A DNA stretch of 64,000 bases, taken from Neobacillus massiliamazoniensis (lineage in GTDB: Bacteria > Bacillota > Bacilli > Bacillales > Cytobacillaceae). The stretch lies in NCBI RefSeq assembly GCF_001048695.1, contig NZ_CVRB01000004.1:186001-250000 (forward strand), in the 5' to 3' direction. A model generated the notes under the pieces. The model searched no databases. It was not told the DNA's origin and saw only the letters and a list, made by a program, of their open reading frames with translations. This document shows, one piece after another, positions 44,783-53,885 of this stretch (positions are counted from its first letter, which is position 1; each line of letters starts with the position of its first letter). Position numbers and translations under genes: made by a program.

Positions 44783-45268
44783 ATGTCTTCAACGCCATCA
44801 AATAATAATAAAAAGAACATAAAAAATAATGACTCGAAACCTTTCGGAGAAATAATGAAAACAATGAACGATATTTTTAATGAAAAACCGATTCGCGGAC
44901 TTTTACAATCGATGGATGAATTTTTTAAAAATCCGTTCCCTAATAGTCCGACCTTTCATGTTGATACGATCGAAACTAAGAACGAATATCTAATTTCCGC
45001 TGAACTGCCCGGTGTCAAAAAGGAGCAAATCCATCTAAATGTTATTGGAAACTATATCACCATTTCTGTTGAAGATAAGGTGATTGAAGCAGAAGAAGAT
45101 GAAATTAATCAAATATACAGACGCAAATTATCACGGCAGCAATCCTCAAGAACCATTTCACTCCCGCAGCCAATAAATGAAAATAAAATTAGTGCTTCCT
45201 ATCGAGATGGTTTATTACAAGTTAGAATTCCTCTTGAAAAAGGTAAAACCATTCTATTGGAAGAGTAG
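44783..45268 (+). CDS. Small heat-shock protein, Hsp20 family
   Basis: 161 residues from the ATG at 44783 (MSSTPSNNNKKNIKNND) with AAGGAGAGGG upstream. The alpha-crystallin domain runs from about residue 55 (FHVDTIETKNEYLISAELPG) to ISASYRDGLLQVRIPLEKG, with the A-x-x-x-G-v-L motif as SYRDGLLQV. It is an ATP-independent holdase, related to B. subtilis YocM/CotM. Polar Asn/Lys-rich N-terminus. It diverges from hcp. Confidence 0.88.
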   Translation: MSSTPSNNNKKNIKNNDSKPFGEIMKTMNDIFNEKPIRGLLQSMDEFFKNPFPNSPTFHVDTIETKNEYLISAELPGVKKEQIHLNVIGNYITISVEDKVIEAEEDEINQIYRRKLSRQQSSRTISLPQPINENKISASYRDGLLQVRIPLEKGKTILLEE

Positions 45269-45334
45269 CCCTAATCATTCAATTTATGAAGTAAAACAGA
45301 CGGATTGAAAATCAGCCGTCTGTTTTTCATTCTA

Positions 45335-45868
45335 TTAAACTTTAAACATACCGCCAAACCCTTTAACAAGTGTTGATACTTGGTTAACAGCGTTCATCAT
45401 TTGCCCTGCTGTATTCATCATTTTGTTAAAGTCAACCGACCCATCTTGAGATTTAAAGGAGTTTAAAAATGAATTCATACCACCTGGTTGCTTCAACATC
45501 ATATTATTTTTAGGGTATGGATTCATCATTGCCATTCCGTTCATAGGCATATACGAATTTGGAACTATTTCCTCATGAGGCTGCAGCGGATTAGAAAAAA
45601 GAAATTGTGAATCCTTTTGTTGATACGGCTGATTTGCAATTAGGGGGTTTTGTGGACCCAAGTCGAATGGCTGTTGTGGATAAAAAGGGCTCTGCTGCTG
45701 AAAAGTATTCCACTGATAATTTTGATGTAGAGGCTGATAAGGATTAGGCTGATTACGATTAATCTGCATTTGATACCAATAATCGTAAATCGGTGCACCA
45801 TGCATCATTTGCCCCGAGTATCCATAATCAACGTAATTACTTTGTCTTCTATTTCTAAACATGGGCAA
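45335..45868 (-). CDS. Spore coat-type protein, YppG-like
   Basis: 177 residues, very rich in Asn, Gln, Pro and Met (NRNQPNPYQPLHQNYQW and similar). The C-terminal domain is defined (FLNSFKSQDGSVDFNKMMNT, then MMNAVNQVSTLVKGFGGMF), the part shared by YppG and related Bacillus coat proteins. The start is a TTG at 45868 (6 nt after GGAGGAG) or the ATG two codons later. The yppF gene next to it agrees with the B. subtilis order. Confidence 0.7.
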   Translation of the reverse strand: MPMFRNRRQSNYVDYGYSGQMMHGAPIYDYWYQMQINRNQPNPYQPLHQNYQWNTFQQQSPFYPQQPFDLGPQNPLIANQPYQQKDSQFLFSNPLQPHEEIVPNSYMPMNGMAMMNPYPKNNMMLKQPGGMNSFLNSFKSQDGSVDFNKMMNTAGQMMNAVNQVSTLVKGFGGMFKV

Positions 45869-46050
45869 ACATCTCCTCCGCGAATGTCATTACTACAAAC
45901 TATGAAGAAAATGGGGAATGGTGATTAATTTGTTTGCTTCTTCCAATGTCAAAAATACAAGAATTTTGTCTGAAGTTTAAATTTTTTAAAAACTAAAAAA
46001 TCCTTTTAATTCATGGTACGATTAAAAAAATGATGAAGGAGGAGCTATTT

Positions 46051-46260
46051 ATGAATATTCTTGAATTAAAAAGCAGATTTATAATAAGTCGAGATTACAC
46101 CACAGATGATGCTAATTCTTTATTGGATTTTGCCAAGAAAGCATATATTCACAATGAAATTGACATCAAAGAATATCGCCTTCTTGTCCGTGAGCTTGAA
46201 AACTTAGGAGCGGTTATACCCGACGACTATAAAGCAAACTCCCTCATCGAATACTCTTAA
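46051..46260 (+). CDS. yppF: YppF-like small protein
   Basis: 69 residues from the ATG at 46051 (MNILELKSRFIISRDYTTDD) with AAGGAGGAGC upstream. Helical; LLDFAKKAYIHNEIDIKEYRLLVRELENLGA matches the YppF family of unknown function. A hairpin terminator (GAGATGC...GCGTCTC then TTTTCTTTTTTT) follows at 46275-46305. Confidence 0.7.
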   Translation: MNILELKSRFIISRDYTTDDANSLLDFAKKAYIHNEIDIKEYRLLVRELENLGAVIPDDYKANSLIEYS

Positions 46261-46324
46261 AACTTTTTGACTAGAGATGCTTAGAAAAGCGTCTCTTTTC
46301 TTTTTTTATTCACTCCATAAAGCC

Positions 46325-46579
46325 TTATGCTCCTTTTACTTGGACCGAGGGGTACCCCAAGTCCTTACTGTCTGGGGAATGACGATGGATAAGTTTTTCT
46401 TCTATCAATGATAGTTTATTTACAGCGATGAATATTTTCCCTAGCTCTTCATTGTTTAATCTAGTACGTTGTTTCGAGAATGATGCAACGAGGGCAAGTT
46501 CTAATTCTTCTAATTGATCATAAATTTTTGACAACGTCGAAATCAGTTCTTCTTTTTCAGTCAATGATTTATTCATCAT
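46325..46579 (-). CDS. Small helical hypothetical protein
   Basis: 84 residues, largely one or two long helices (EEKEL-type heptads: KEELISTLSKIYDQLEELEL), ending VQVKGA. GCGAGGAGG precedes ATGATG. Its position suits the yppD/yppE slot of B. subtilis but I cannot assign it. Confidence 0.6.
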   Translation of the reverse strand: MMNKSLTEKEELISTLSKIYDQLEELELALVASFSKQRTRLNNEELGKIFIAVNKLSLIEEKLIHRHSPDSKDLGYPSVQVKGA

Positions 46580-46768
46580 AAAAACCTCCTCGCGTAATTA
46601 ATTAGTATAATTCTCTTTCCAGTTCTTTGCATCCTTCCCTCTTGACAAAACTAGAAGCTATTCAACAAAGATAGTGTCTATGTGTCATTTCCTTATTTCC
46701 ATTTCGACATTTATCCTATACTCGCATGAAAAAAGTAAAACCGTACAAGCTAAAGATTGGAGGTGTTA

Positions 46769-46879
46769 ATGATGGTAAAAAATGATAAACAAAACAAAAA
46801 GCAAGGACGTTCTGTGACAGATAAAAAAACTGGCTACGGTGATAAAAAGACCGAAGGGCCTAATATCCCATCTACTTAA
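46769..46879 (+). CDS. sspM: Small acid-soluble spore protein M-like
   Basis: 36 residues (MMVKNDKQNKKQGRSVTDKK then TGYGDKKTEGPNIPST). The terminal GPNxPST and lysine-rich body match SspM. A minor spore-core protein made in the forespore. TGGAGGTG precedes the start. Same neighbourhood as in B. subtilis. Confidence 0.75.
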   Translation: MMVKNDKQNKKQGRSVTDKKTGYGDKKTEGPNIPST

Positions 46880-46880
46880 A

Positions 46881-47070
46881 AAAGCGGATGCGCCTTGATC
46901 AGCCCCGAGGGGCTAGGCGCAGGAGCTAGACAATAAGAAAAGCGGAAGCGCCTTGATCAGCGAGCAGGAGATAGACAATAAAGCGGAAGCGCCTTGATCA
47001 GCGCGCTGGAGCTGGACAATAAGAAAAGCGCAAGGCGCCCTTTTAGCGAAGTTCACTAGTCGCTGGGCGC
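46881..47070. repeat. Tandem cluster of AAGCGCCTTGATCAG repeats with terminator
   Basis: Three head-to-tail partial units: AAAAGCGGATGCGCCTTGAT at 46880, AAAAGCGGAAGCGCCTTGAT at about 46937 and AAAGCGGAAGCGCCTTGATC at about 46980. Each ends GGAGATAGACAAT or similar. A fourth, GCGCAAGGCGCCC...GGGCGCCTTGTC (47027-47076), is a long hairpin that reads as the yppC terminator on the minus strand. Other members are at 38006 and 51548. Confidence 0.7.
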
Positions 47071-47075
47071 CTTGT

Positions 47076-48050
47076 CTATTTACCTTCTACTATTTTATAC
47101 AATGAGAGAATTAATTGAAGCTGATTGGATTTCGTTATATACCAATCAGTAAGATGAATCGGGTGATGATGGCAGGCAGGAAAATATATCCACAATGGTG
47201 ATACACTCCTCTTTTTACTCCAATCCTCGTACACATGCCGCCCATGCTCTATAATTGGGAAGGTTGTCCTTAGCATGGGAGTTTTCCTTAATGTCTTTAT
47301 TCTAAAGTATTGTTCATAATCATACCGAGAGCCCGTATGTGCCGTCTTCTCAGCAAATTCATAAAAATATGGAAATAACCTAGGATGAAACAGAATACTT
47401 GCTAGCCGTTTTCCAAGATTAATCCTTTTGGATAAAGTTCTGAAACCATTAACACTTGCACCATATACTTCTCCCCCACATGTTGGAAATAACACACTGC
47501 TAAAATGGAGCCAATCTTGAAAGGTAAAGAAAAAAGAATGAAATACTTTTTTCTTATAAATCGGATGTTCTATAACCGGTGATTGAATTACATTTTGTTC
47601 ATTAATGATTAATGCAGTCATCAGCCTGTTTTGATCTGCTTCCCTCCAATACCGTTGCCACTCCCTTTGAATAAAGCCTGAAGCATGAAAATATTGAAGT
47701 AAATGAAACATTGGTTTGTTAATTTTCGTCGAATACTGATAGAGCAATAACTGTGGAAATACATCGTGAAAAATGAGCCAATTAGCCCGTTCATAGGTAA
47801 GAAAAAGCTGTTTTCTGATTTTCGAACCCATAAGTTGGGGAAAGATGGAACCCTCGAGGTCACACATATTCCAGCCCCCATTCCTTGAAACCATGCTTGC
47901 TAAAAATGCCCAAATAATATCCGGGTTCTTTTTAAAATAGTTAAAATAGGCTTCTGTTCTGGAAATATTATCAAAATTTTTTTTTTCCGTTTCGTTTCCA
48001 ATTTGACGAATGAGCTCTATCTCCTGTATTGTAAGATGATTCATGGCCAT
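47076..48050 (-). CDS. yppC: YppC, DUF2515 protein
   Basis: 324 residues, soluble, basic, aromatic-rich. WAFLASMVSRNGGWNMCDLEG and YERANWLIFHDVFPQLLLYQ are family hallmarks; function unknown. It is divergent from recU, as in B. subtilis, and ends in the repeat cluster. Confidence 0.85.
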   Translation of the reverse strand: MAMNHLTIQEIELIRQIGNETEKKNFDNISRTEAYFNYFKKNPDIIWAFLASMVSRNGGWNMCDLEGSIFPQLMGSKIRKQLFLTYERANWLIFHDVFPQLLLYQYSTKINKPMFHLLQYFHASGFIQREWQRYWREADQNRLMTALIINEQNVIQSPVIEHPIYKKKVFHSFFFTFQDWLHFSSVLFPTCGGEVYGASVNGFRTLSKRINLGKRLASILFHPRLFPYFYEFAEKTAHTGSRYDYEQYFRIKTLRKTPMLRTTFPIIEHGRHVYEDWSKKRSVSPLWIYFPACHHHPIHLTDWYITKSNQLQLILSLYKIVEGK

Positions 48051-48236
48051 CTTCCTTTAATTGAATTCAAAGTAGACTTTTAGAAAAAATTGATTTATAT
48101 TTGCGAAATAAGAATCATGCTAACTTATGAAAAGTACGATATCTTATATTTATTAAAGTGCGATGGTCATTTATTTTTATTCATACAAATTCCATCTAGA
48201 TTTGATATGATAAGATAAGTTTGTGAGGTGCTTATC

Positions 48237-48848
48237 ATGTTTGTTAATTATCCGAATGGAAAACGATTTATTCCAAGAACAAAAGAAACAGAAGCGAGAG
48301 TGAAGAATATAAAAAATAATTCATTTAGTAATCGAGGAATGACCCTTGAAGAAGATTTAAATGAATCGAACGAATATTATAGAAACATTAAAATGGCCGT
48401 CATCCATAAAAAACCGACACCTGTGCAAATTGTTCAAGTCGATTATCCTAATCGGAGTGCGGCAGTCATTAAGGAGGCCTATTTTAAACTGGCTTCAACT
48501 ACCGACTATAATGGTGTCTATAAAGGAAAATATATTGATTTTGAGGCAAAGGAAACGCAAAATGAAACATCCATTCCATTAAAAAATTTCCATCAACATC
48601 AGATTGACCATATGAGAGATTGTCTCGCCCAAGGTGGAATTTGTTTTGTCATTCTTCGGTTTACTAGATTTGATCAGGTGTATTTACTTGAGGCAAAGCA
48701 TCTTCTTACATTTTGGGATAGAATGACCAATGGTGGAAGAAAATCGATAACCAAGGAAGAAATCGAACAGTTCGGGCACTACATTCCGCTTGGATTTCAA
48801 CCAAGAATTGACTATATTAGTATAATAGATATGTTGATATTTTCTTAG
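48237..48848 (+). CDS. recU: Holliday junction resolvase RecU
   Basis: 203 residues from the ATG at 48237 ([15 protein letters not shown]), 7 nt after GAGGTG; a GTG three codons earlier is an alternative. Core motifs [38 protein letters not shown] (catalytic Asp, Glu, Lys) and [21 protein letters not shown]. It cuts Holliday junctions in recombination and chromosome segregation. It is 37 nt from ponA, the conserved recU-ponA operon. Confidence 0.95.
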   Translation: MFVNYPNGKRFIPRTKETEARVKNIKNNSFSNRGMTLEEDLNESNEYYRNIKMAVIHKKPTPVQIVQVDYPNRSAAVIKEAYFKLASTTDYNGVYKGKYIDFEAKETQNETSIPLKNFHQHQIDHMRDCLAQGGICFVILRFTRFDQVYLLEAKHLLTFWDRMTNGGRKSITKEEIEQFGHYIPLGFQPRIDYISIIDMLIFS

Positions 48849-48885
48849 GAAAATTCTTTGATGTACAGAAAGGAAGGAACTTAAT

Positions 48886-51522
48886 ATGGCAGAACAATAT
48901 AAATCCAGAGAGGAGCGCCGAAAAAATCTCCAAGCCAAGGGAAATCCAAAGCAAAAGAAAAAGAAAAAGAGTAGAGGCTTATTTAAGAAAATTTTTCTAT
49001 CACTTGTGGCCCTTGGAATTGTGATGATGTTGGCCGTAGCTGGTGTCTTTGCCTATTTTATAAAAGATGCTCCAAAGCTTGATCCTAAATTATTATCAGA
49101 ACCTATACCTTCAAAAATATTAGATAAAGATGGAAATCAAATAGCTGAGGTTGGGGGAGTCAATCGGGAATATGTCGCCTATAAAGATATTCCTAAGCAA
49201 ATGGAGGATGCTGTTTTGGCGACAGAGGACTATCGCTTTTATCAGCACCATGGAATTGACCCAATTCGCCTTGGTGGTGCAATCTTAGCCAATTTCACTC
49301 ATGGCTTTGGTGCAGAGGGTGGGAGTACCATCACGCAACAGGTTGTCAAAAACTCCTTCTTGACTAATCAAAAAACAATAAAAAGAAAAGTTCAAGAAGC
49401 ATGGCTTTCTTATCAGTTAGAACAAAAATATACAAAACATCAAATTTTTGAAATGTATGTAAATAAAGTATATGTGTCTGAAAACAGCTACGGCATTGCA
49501 ACAGCAGCTGAGATTTATTTTGGAAAACCACTGAAGGATTTAACACTTCCAGAATATGCATTAATCGCAGGATTACCGCAAAGCCCTAATAATTATAATC
49601 CATTTACACATCCGGATTTAGCTGAAAAAAGACGTAACATCGTTTTATCATTAATGAATCAGCATGGCTATATTTCTAAACAACAAATGGAAGAAGCCCA
49701 AAAAGTTCCAGTTCAATCAGAAATAGTGAAGGAAGACCAACGCAAACGTGACGAAAAGCCGTATGATTCCTTTGTAGATGCTGTTATCGATGAAGTTAAA
49801 AATACAACGAATTTTGATATTAACACTGATGGTCTTACGATATATACAACATTGGATTCAAAAGCGCAAACATATGTCTATAATATTTTAAATTCAAAAG
49901 ACATTATTAATTATCCGGATGACCAATTCCAAGCAGGGATTACCCTTCTGGATACGAAAACAGGTGAAATTCGTGCTATTGGTGGCGGAAGAAACCAACA
50001 GGTTAAACGTGGATTTAACTATGCAATTGACACTAAGAGGCAGCCTGGTTCTACAATCAAACCAATTTTAGATTATGGACCAGCAATCGAATACCTTCAT
50101 TGGGGCACCTATCAACCAATTGAAGATAAGCCGGTTACCTATTCAACAGGACAAACATTTCGTAACTGGGATAACCAGTATAAGGGGTTAATGACAATCA
50201 GACAAGCGCTTGCAATGTCACGAAATTCCCCTGCGGTCCAAACCTTGCAGCAGGTCGGATTAGATCAGGCGAAAAACTTTGCTGTTAATTTAGGGATTCC
50301 GTTAAAAGACATTTATGAATCCTATGCTATTGGAGGATTAAAGGATGGTGTATCTCCGCTTGAAATGGCAGGAGCATACAGTGCTTTTGGTAATAAAGGG
50401 ATTTACACAAAACCTCATACCATAACTAAAATTAAACTTCGAGATGGAACAGTTATTAGCAATACTCCTGAACCGAAAGTAGCGATGAAGGACTCAACTG
50501 CCTTTATGGTAACAGACATGTTAAAAAGTGTTCTTAAGTATCCAGGTACAGGCGTTGCTGCAAATATTCCTGGTCTCCCAGTTGCAGGTAAAACAGGAAC
50601 AACGAACTATACCCAGGACGAAATTAATAAATGGAATATTCCAGATGGAGCATATCCAGATATATGGTTTGCGGGCTACACAACCAATTATACGTGCTCA
50701 ATATGGACTGGGTATCCGGATAGAAAGACGGCAATTTCGCCTAAGAATCAAACAATTGCTCAGTCACTCTTTAAAAATATCATGGCATATGTTTCTCAAG
50801 ATATTAATACCCCTGATTTTACAATGCCGAACAGCGTTCAACCGGTTCGAATTGAAAAGGGCTCTATGCCACCGGTATTAGCGAGTGATAATACTCCTGA
50901 TAGTGAAGTGCTTACCGAATATGCCGTAAAAGGGTATGCACCTAAGACTGTATCTACTAAATATTCCAAACTCGATGCACCAACAAACCTTTCGGCTAAT
51001 TATGATGCTGCAAGTAATGAAATGGTGTTAAATTGGAATTACAATAATACTGCAAATGCTAATGTTCAATTCGCCGTTACGAGTGATGATGGTACAGGAG
51101 CAAAAAATTACACAACCAATCAAAATACAATAAGAATTCCTGTTGTCCCAGGTGGAAAATATGCGATAACGGTTGTGGCGAAAACAGACAGTAATACTAG
51201 TGACCCTATCTCAACAACCTTTACTGTTCCTGCAAAGGATAACAATCAAGGAAATGGGAACGGTAATGGTAATGGTAATGGTAACGGTAACGGTAACGGT
51301 AATGGTAACGGTAATGGGAATGGGAACGGGAACGGGAACGATAGTGGGTCCAATCCTAATCAGCCGGTAACACCACCTGGTGGAGGTACTGGTGGTACTG
51401 GCGGTGGTACTGGTGGTACCGGTGGAGGTTCCGGCACTGGTGGTACTGGCGGTGGCACTGGCGGTACTGGCGGTGGCACTGGTGGTACTGGCGGTGGCAC
51501 TGGTTCCGGTCCAAAGCCATAA
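48886..51522 (+). CDS. ponA: Penicillin-binding protein 1A/1B (class A) with long Gly/Asn/Thr tail
   Basis: 878 residues. Basic cytosolic tail, membrane helix (about 35-60), GT51 transglycosylase (ATEDYRFYQHHGIDPIRLGG, GSTITQQVVKN) and transpeptidase with PGSTIKP (active Ser), SRNSPAVQ (SxN) and GKTGTTNY. A fibronectin-III-like domain (about residues 700-780) leads to a low-complexity end: about 13 Gly-Asn dipeptides, then GGT/GGGTGG runs ending GSGPKP. It polymerises and crosslinks peptidoglycan; GpsB is its known partner. The tail is coded by 6-bp and 9-bp repeats. Confidence 0.96.
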   Translation: MAEQYKSREERRKNLQAKGNPKQKKKKKSRGLFKKIFLSLVALGIVMMLAVAGVFAYFIKDAPKLDPKLLSEPIPSKILDKDGNQIAEVGGVNREYVAYKDIPKQMEDAVLATEDYRFYQHHGIDPIRLGGAILANFTHGFGAEGGSTITQQVVKNSFLTNQKTIKRKVQEAWLSYQLEQKYTKHQIFEMYVNKVYVSENSYGIATAAEIYFGKPLKDLTLPEYALIAGLPQSPNNYNPFTHPDLAEKRRNIVLSLMNQHGYISKQQMEEAQKVPVQSEIVKEDQRKRDEKPYDSFVDAVIDEVKNTTNFDINTDGLTIYTTLDSKAQTYVYNILNSKDIINYPDDQFQAGITLLDTKTGEIRAIGGGRNQQVKRGFNYAIDTKRQPGSTIKPILDYGPAIEYLHWGTYQPIEDKPVTYSTGQTFRNWDNQYKGLMTIRQALAMSRNSPAVQTLQQVGLDQAKNFAVNLGIPLKDIYESYAIGGLKDGVSPLEMAGAYSAFGNKGIYTKPHTITKIKLRDGTVISNTPEPKVAMKDSTAFMVTDMLKSVLKYPGTGVAANIPGLPVAGKTGTTNYTQDEINKWNIPDGAYPDIWFAGYTTNYTCSIWTGYPDRKTAISPKNQTIAQSLFKNIMAYVSQDINTPDFTMPNSVQPVRIEKGSMPPVLASDNTPDSEVLTEYAVKGYAPKTVSTKYSKLDAPTNLSANYDAASNEMVLNWNYNNTANANVQFAVTSDDGTGAKNYTTNQNTIRIPVVPGGKYAITVVAKTDSNTSDPISTTFTVPAKDNNQGNGNGNGNGNGNGNGNGNGNGNGNGNGNGNDSGSNPNQPVTPPGGGTGGTGGGTGGTGGGSGTGGTGGGTGGTGGGTGGTGGGTGSGPKP

Positions 51523-51547
51523 ACTCCTTCTCATTTAATTTAAATAA

Positions 51548-51591
51548 GAAAAGCTCCAGCGCCTTGGTCAGGCGCTGAAGCTGGACAGAAG
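51548..51591 (+). repeat. Single AAGCGCCTTG-type repeat after ponA
   Basis: AAAAGCTCCAGCGCCTTGGT then CAGGCGCTGAAGCTGGACAG, a short hairpin unit (AGCGCC-ttggtca-GGCGCT) of the same family as 46881. Confidence 0.6.
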
Positions 51592-51628
51592 AAAAAGCGT
51601 CTACCGATTTGGTCTAGACGCTTTTTTT
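51592..51628. terminator. Bidirectional terminator of ponA and ypoC
   Basis: AGCGTCTA-ccgatttggtc-TAGACGCT flanked by A and T runs on either side. The ypoC stop codon (51601-51603) and its last codons lie inside the stem. Confidence 0.8.
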
Positions 51629-52122
51629 AATATGCTTTTCTTAACGTAAAGTTTCTCTTGCTCCACAATCAATTCAGAAAGCTGTCGGAACGAATGAAAC
51701 AAATTGGGTCTTGACATAATAAACGCCAATCTTTCGCTAAGATTGACAGGCTGATAGACTAGAGGAATAGAAGGAATTGGTTCCTTTAGTAAAACAGGCA
51801 GATCATTCGACCAAAATAATAATTGAATAAATAAGCCAATTCCTTTTTTCATCGCTAATCGGGCGTTGTTTTGATCACGATTTCGGTATAATTCCTCAAG
51901 CTGATTTTTAACCACTTCCCACTCATCCATTAGAAAGAGAAACGCTTCCTCTTGATTTTCCCAAGGCTTCCAACCATCCATTCCATGATAATAAAGCAGC
52001 TCATAGACAAAGTTATCTGTTAAATTTCTCTCCGTCATCTCCATTTTTATCCTATCGGATGAAAAAAAGAAGCCGTTTTTTAATTCAGGTGGTACAGAAA
52101 GAGTAATAAATCGATTATCCAT
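51601..52122 (-). CDS. ypoC: YpoC family protein
   Basis: 173 residues, soluble, helical. FLFLMDEWEVVKNQLEELYR and MKKGIGLFIQLLFWSNDLPV fit the YpoC family (helix-rich, function unknown), which always travels with nth. Its ATG overlaps the nth stop (ATGGATAA), so translation is coupled. Confidence 0.82.
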   Translation of the reverse strand: MDNRFITLSVPPELKNGFFFSSDRIKMEMTERNLTDNFVYELLYYHGMDGWKPWENQEEAFLFLMDEWEVVKNQLEELYRNRDQNNARLAMKKGIGLFIQLLFWSNDLPVLLKEPIPSIPLVYQPVNLSERLAFIMSRPNLFHSFRQLSELIVEQEKLYVKKSILKKASRPNR

Positions 52123-52777
52123 TTAGTTCGGCACTGCCTTTCATTCTCTTTTTTCCCTCTCTGCAAAGCTCTAGCAACGGACAACTTGGGCATTGTGGAT
52201 TTTGCGCCTTACAATGATAGCGGCCAAAAAAAATTAAGCGGTGATGGGTTACGGACCATTCCTCTTTTGGAACCTTCCTCATTAAGGTCTTTTCAACCTC
52301 TAGCACAGAATCCTTCCAACGGCAGATTCCAAGGCGCTTCGTCACTCTTTCGACATGGGTATCCACTGCAATTGCTGGAACGTTAAAAGCAACAGAAACT
52401 ACAACATTCGCTGTTTTTCTGCCAACACCCGGAAGCTTGGTCAGTTCATCGCGATCAATTGGAAGTTCACCTTGAAATTCATTTAATAGCATTTGACAAA
52501 GGCTTTGAATATTCTTTGCTTTGTTTCGATATAGGCCAATTGAGTGAATATCGTTTTGCAATACTTCAAGTGAAACCTTTAGATAATCTTGTGGTGTTTT
52601 GTATTTTTCAAACAATCCTTTTGTCACTTTGTTTACAAGGACATCTGTGCATTGTGCTGATAATGATACAGCGATAATAAGTTCAAATGGATTCGAATGA
52701 TTTAATTCACAATGAGCGTTAGGAAACATGTCCCCAATTTGATCAAGACAATATCTTATTTGAGTGTTATTTAACAT
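52115..52777 (-). CDS. nth: Endonuclease III
   Basis: 220 residues. Helix-hairpin-helix LTKLPGVGRKTANVVV with the catalytic Lys, then the catalytic Asp in PAIAVDTHVERVTKRLG. The 4Fe-4S cysteines follow C-x6-C-x2-C-x5-C (HCKAQNPQCPSCPLLELC). A DNA glycosylase/AP lyase for oxidised pyrimidines. Confidence 0.96.
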   Translation of the reverse strand: MLNNTQIRYCLDQIGDMFPNAHCELNHSNPFELIIAVSLSAQCTDVLVNKVTKGLFEKYKTPQDYLKVSLEVLQNDIHSIGLYRNKAKNIQSLCQMLLNEFQGELPIDRDELTKLPGVGRKTANVVVSVAFNVPAIAVDTHVERVTKRLGICRWKDSVLEVEKTLMRKVPKEEWSVTHHRLIFFGRYHCKAQNPQCPSCPLLELCREGKKRMKGSAELNG

Positions 52778-52799
52778 CTATTTCACCTTCTATCAATTC

Positions 52800-53039
52800 G
52801 ACTGTGTTAAACTTGCCTGTTGATTTGCGCTCCAGGCTTCGCTTTCCGCGGGCGTTCCGGGGAGCCTCCTCGGCGCTTAAGCGCCTGTGGGGTCTCCCGC
52901 CCCGTACTCCCGCAGGACGTTGAATCAGCATCCTTGAATCAACACCGCACGAAGGAAATGCGATAGCATTTTCGAGGATCTCGCGCCTTCCGCTCCAATC
53001 AACATAGTTTCAAAAATCAACAATGACTTTAACACAGCC
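52800..53039 (+). mobile_element. MITE-like repeat element, 8-bp-TSD family, copy 10
   Basis: 240 bp with ends GACTGTGTTAAAC and TTTAACACAGCC, flanked by ATCAATTC (52792-52799) and ATCAATTA (53040-53047), 7 of 8 identical. It lies between dnaD and nth, so it splits what is a tight dnaD-nth-ypoC cluster in B. subtilis. Confidence 0.85.
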
Positions 53040-53064
53040 ATCAATTAAATTCGTTTATGAAAAG

Positions 53065-53100
53065 CAATAAAACGAGAGGCTGTTCTCTCTCGTTTTATTG
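53065..53100 (-). terminator. dnaD terminator including the stop codon
   Basis: CAATAAAACGAGAG...CTCTCGTTTTATTG, a 14-bp stem with a short loop. The dnaD stop (53095-53097) is within the right arm. It would separate dnaD from nth. Confidence 0.75.
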
Positions 53101-53796
53101 CTCTAACCAATTGTAGAAAGGAACGGAAGACGGCTGATACGACTCTTCCTGTTTGGTACGATGCTGAGTTTGCTTTTGTCGGAATTTTCGTCCATGATTT
53201 TTAGCTTGGTCAATCGTTTTTATGCCATTTTTCTTCCACTCAAACAAAATGCGATCAATATAACGGAAATTCAATTTTCCTGACATCACTGCTTCCCTTA
53301 AGGCTGCTTTGATAATGATGGGATCATGGTGGTCATCATCCATCCACATGGAGAGCGATTCACATTCAAATGGTGATAAAGGGCGGCCAAATTCCTTCTC
53401 GAAGCAAGTGTATACGTCTGATTCTTCTGCCTTTTTGCTCTTTTCTTTATCATTTTGGGAGCTGATTAAAAACTGGTCAACAAGCCTTTCCCATAATGGT
53501 TTTAAGGAATACTTCTCATAACGAATTCCCTCGCTTGAAACCTCATCGATAATTTCAAGCAACCCTCTTTGAACAAGCTTTCTAAGCATATCATTACAGT
53601 CTAGAACGGAAATGGTCATGCGGGATGAAAGCTCTTCGGGTGTAGGAAATGCATTTCCCTTTTCAATAAATGAAAGAATATTTAATAAAAGAACAAGTTC
53701 ATATTCATTTAAATGAACATTACGATATTGAGATAATAAAACAGCAGGAAACGTTATATTCCCTTCTTCAATCCATGATAATAGATTAGATTTCAT
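53095..53796 (-). CDS. dnaD: Replication initiation protein DnaD
   Basis: 233 residues. The N-terminal winged-helix domain (FPAVLLSQYRNVHLNEYELV) and the C-terminal DnaD/DnaB-like domain (CFEKEFGRPLSPFECESLSMW, then YIDRILFEWKKNGIKTIDQAK) are both present, with a basic tail. It loads the helicase at oriC and restarts forks with DnaB/DnaI. A downstream terminator suggests a separate unit from nth. Confidence 0.93.
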   Translation of the reverse strand: MKSNLLSWIEEGNITFPAVLLSQYRNVHLNEYELVLLLNILSFIEKGNAFPTPEELSSRMTISVLDCNDMLRKLVQRGLLEIIDEVSSEGIRYEKYSLKPLWERLVDQFLISSQNDKEKSKKAEESDVYTCFEKEFGRPLSPFECESLSMWMDDDHHDPIIIKAALREAVMSGKLNFRYIDRILFEWKKNGIKTIDQAKNHGRKFRQKQTQHRTKQEESYQPSSVPFYNWLEQ

Positions 53797-53885
53797 CCTA
53801 ATTACACCTCCCCCTCAGTATAACATGAACAAACAATCCGGGTAAGAGTATTAGCCCTCCAGCTTTGGCAAAGGAATGCAAAAAA

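Noticed and set aside
51211-51534. 107-codon Thr/Ser-rich frame antisense to the ponA tail
   Set aside because: It is the complement of the Gly-Asn/Gly-Thr repeats and has no start signals; low-complexity shadow.
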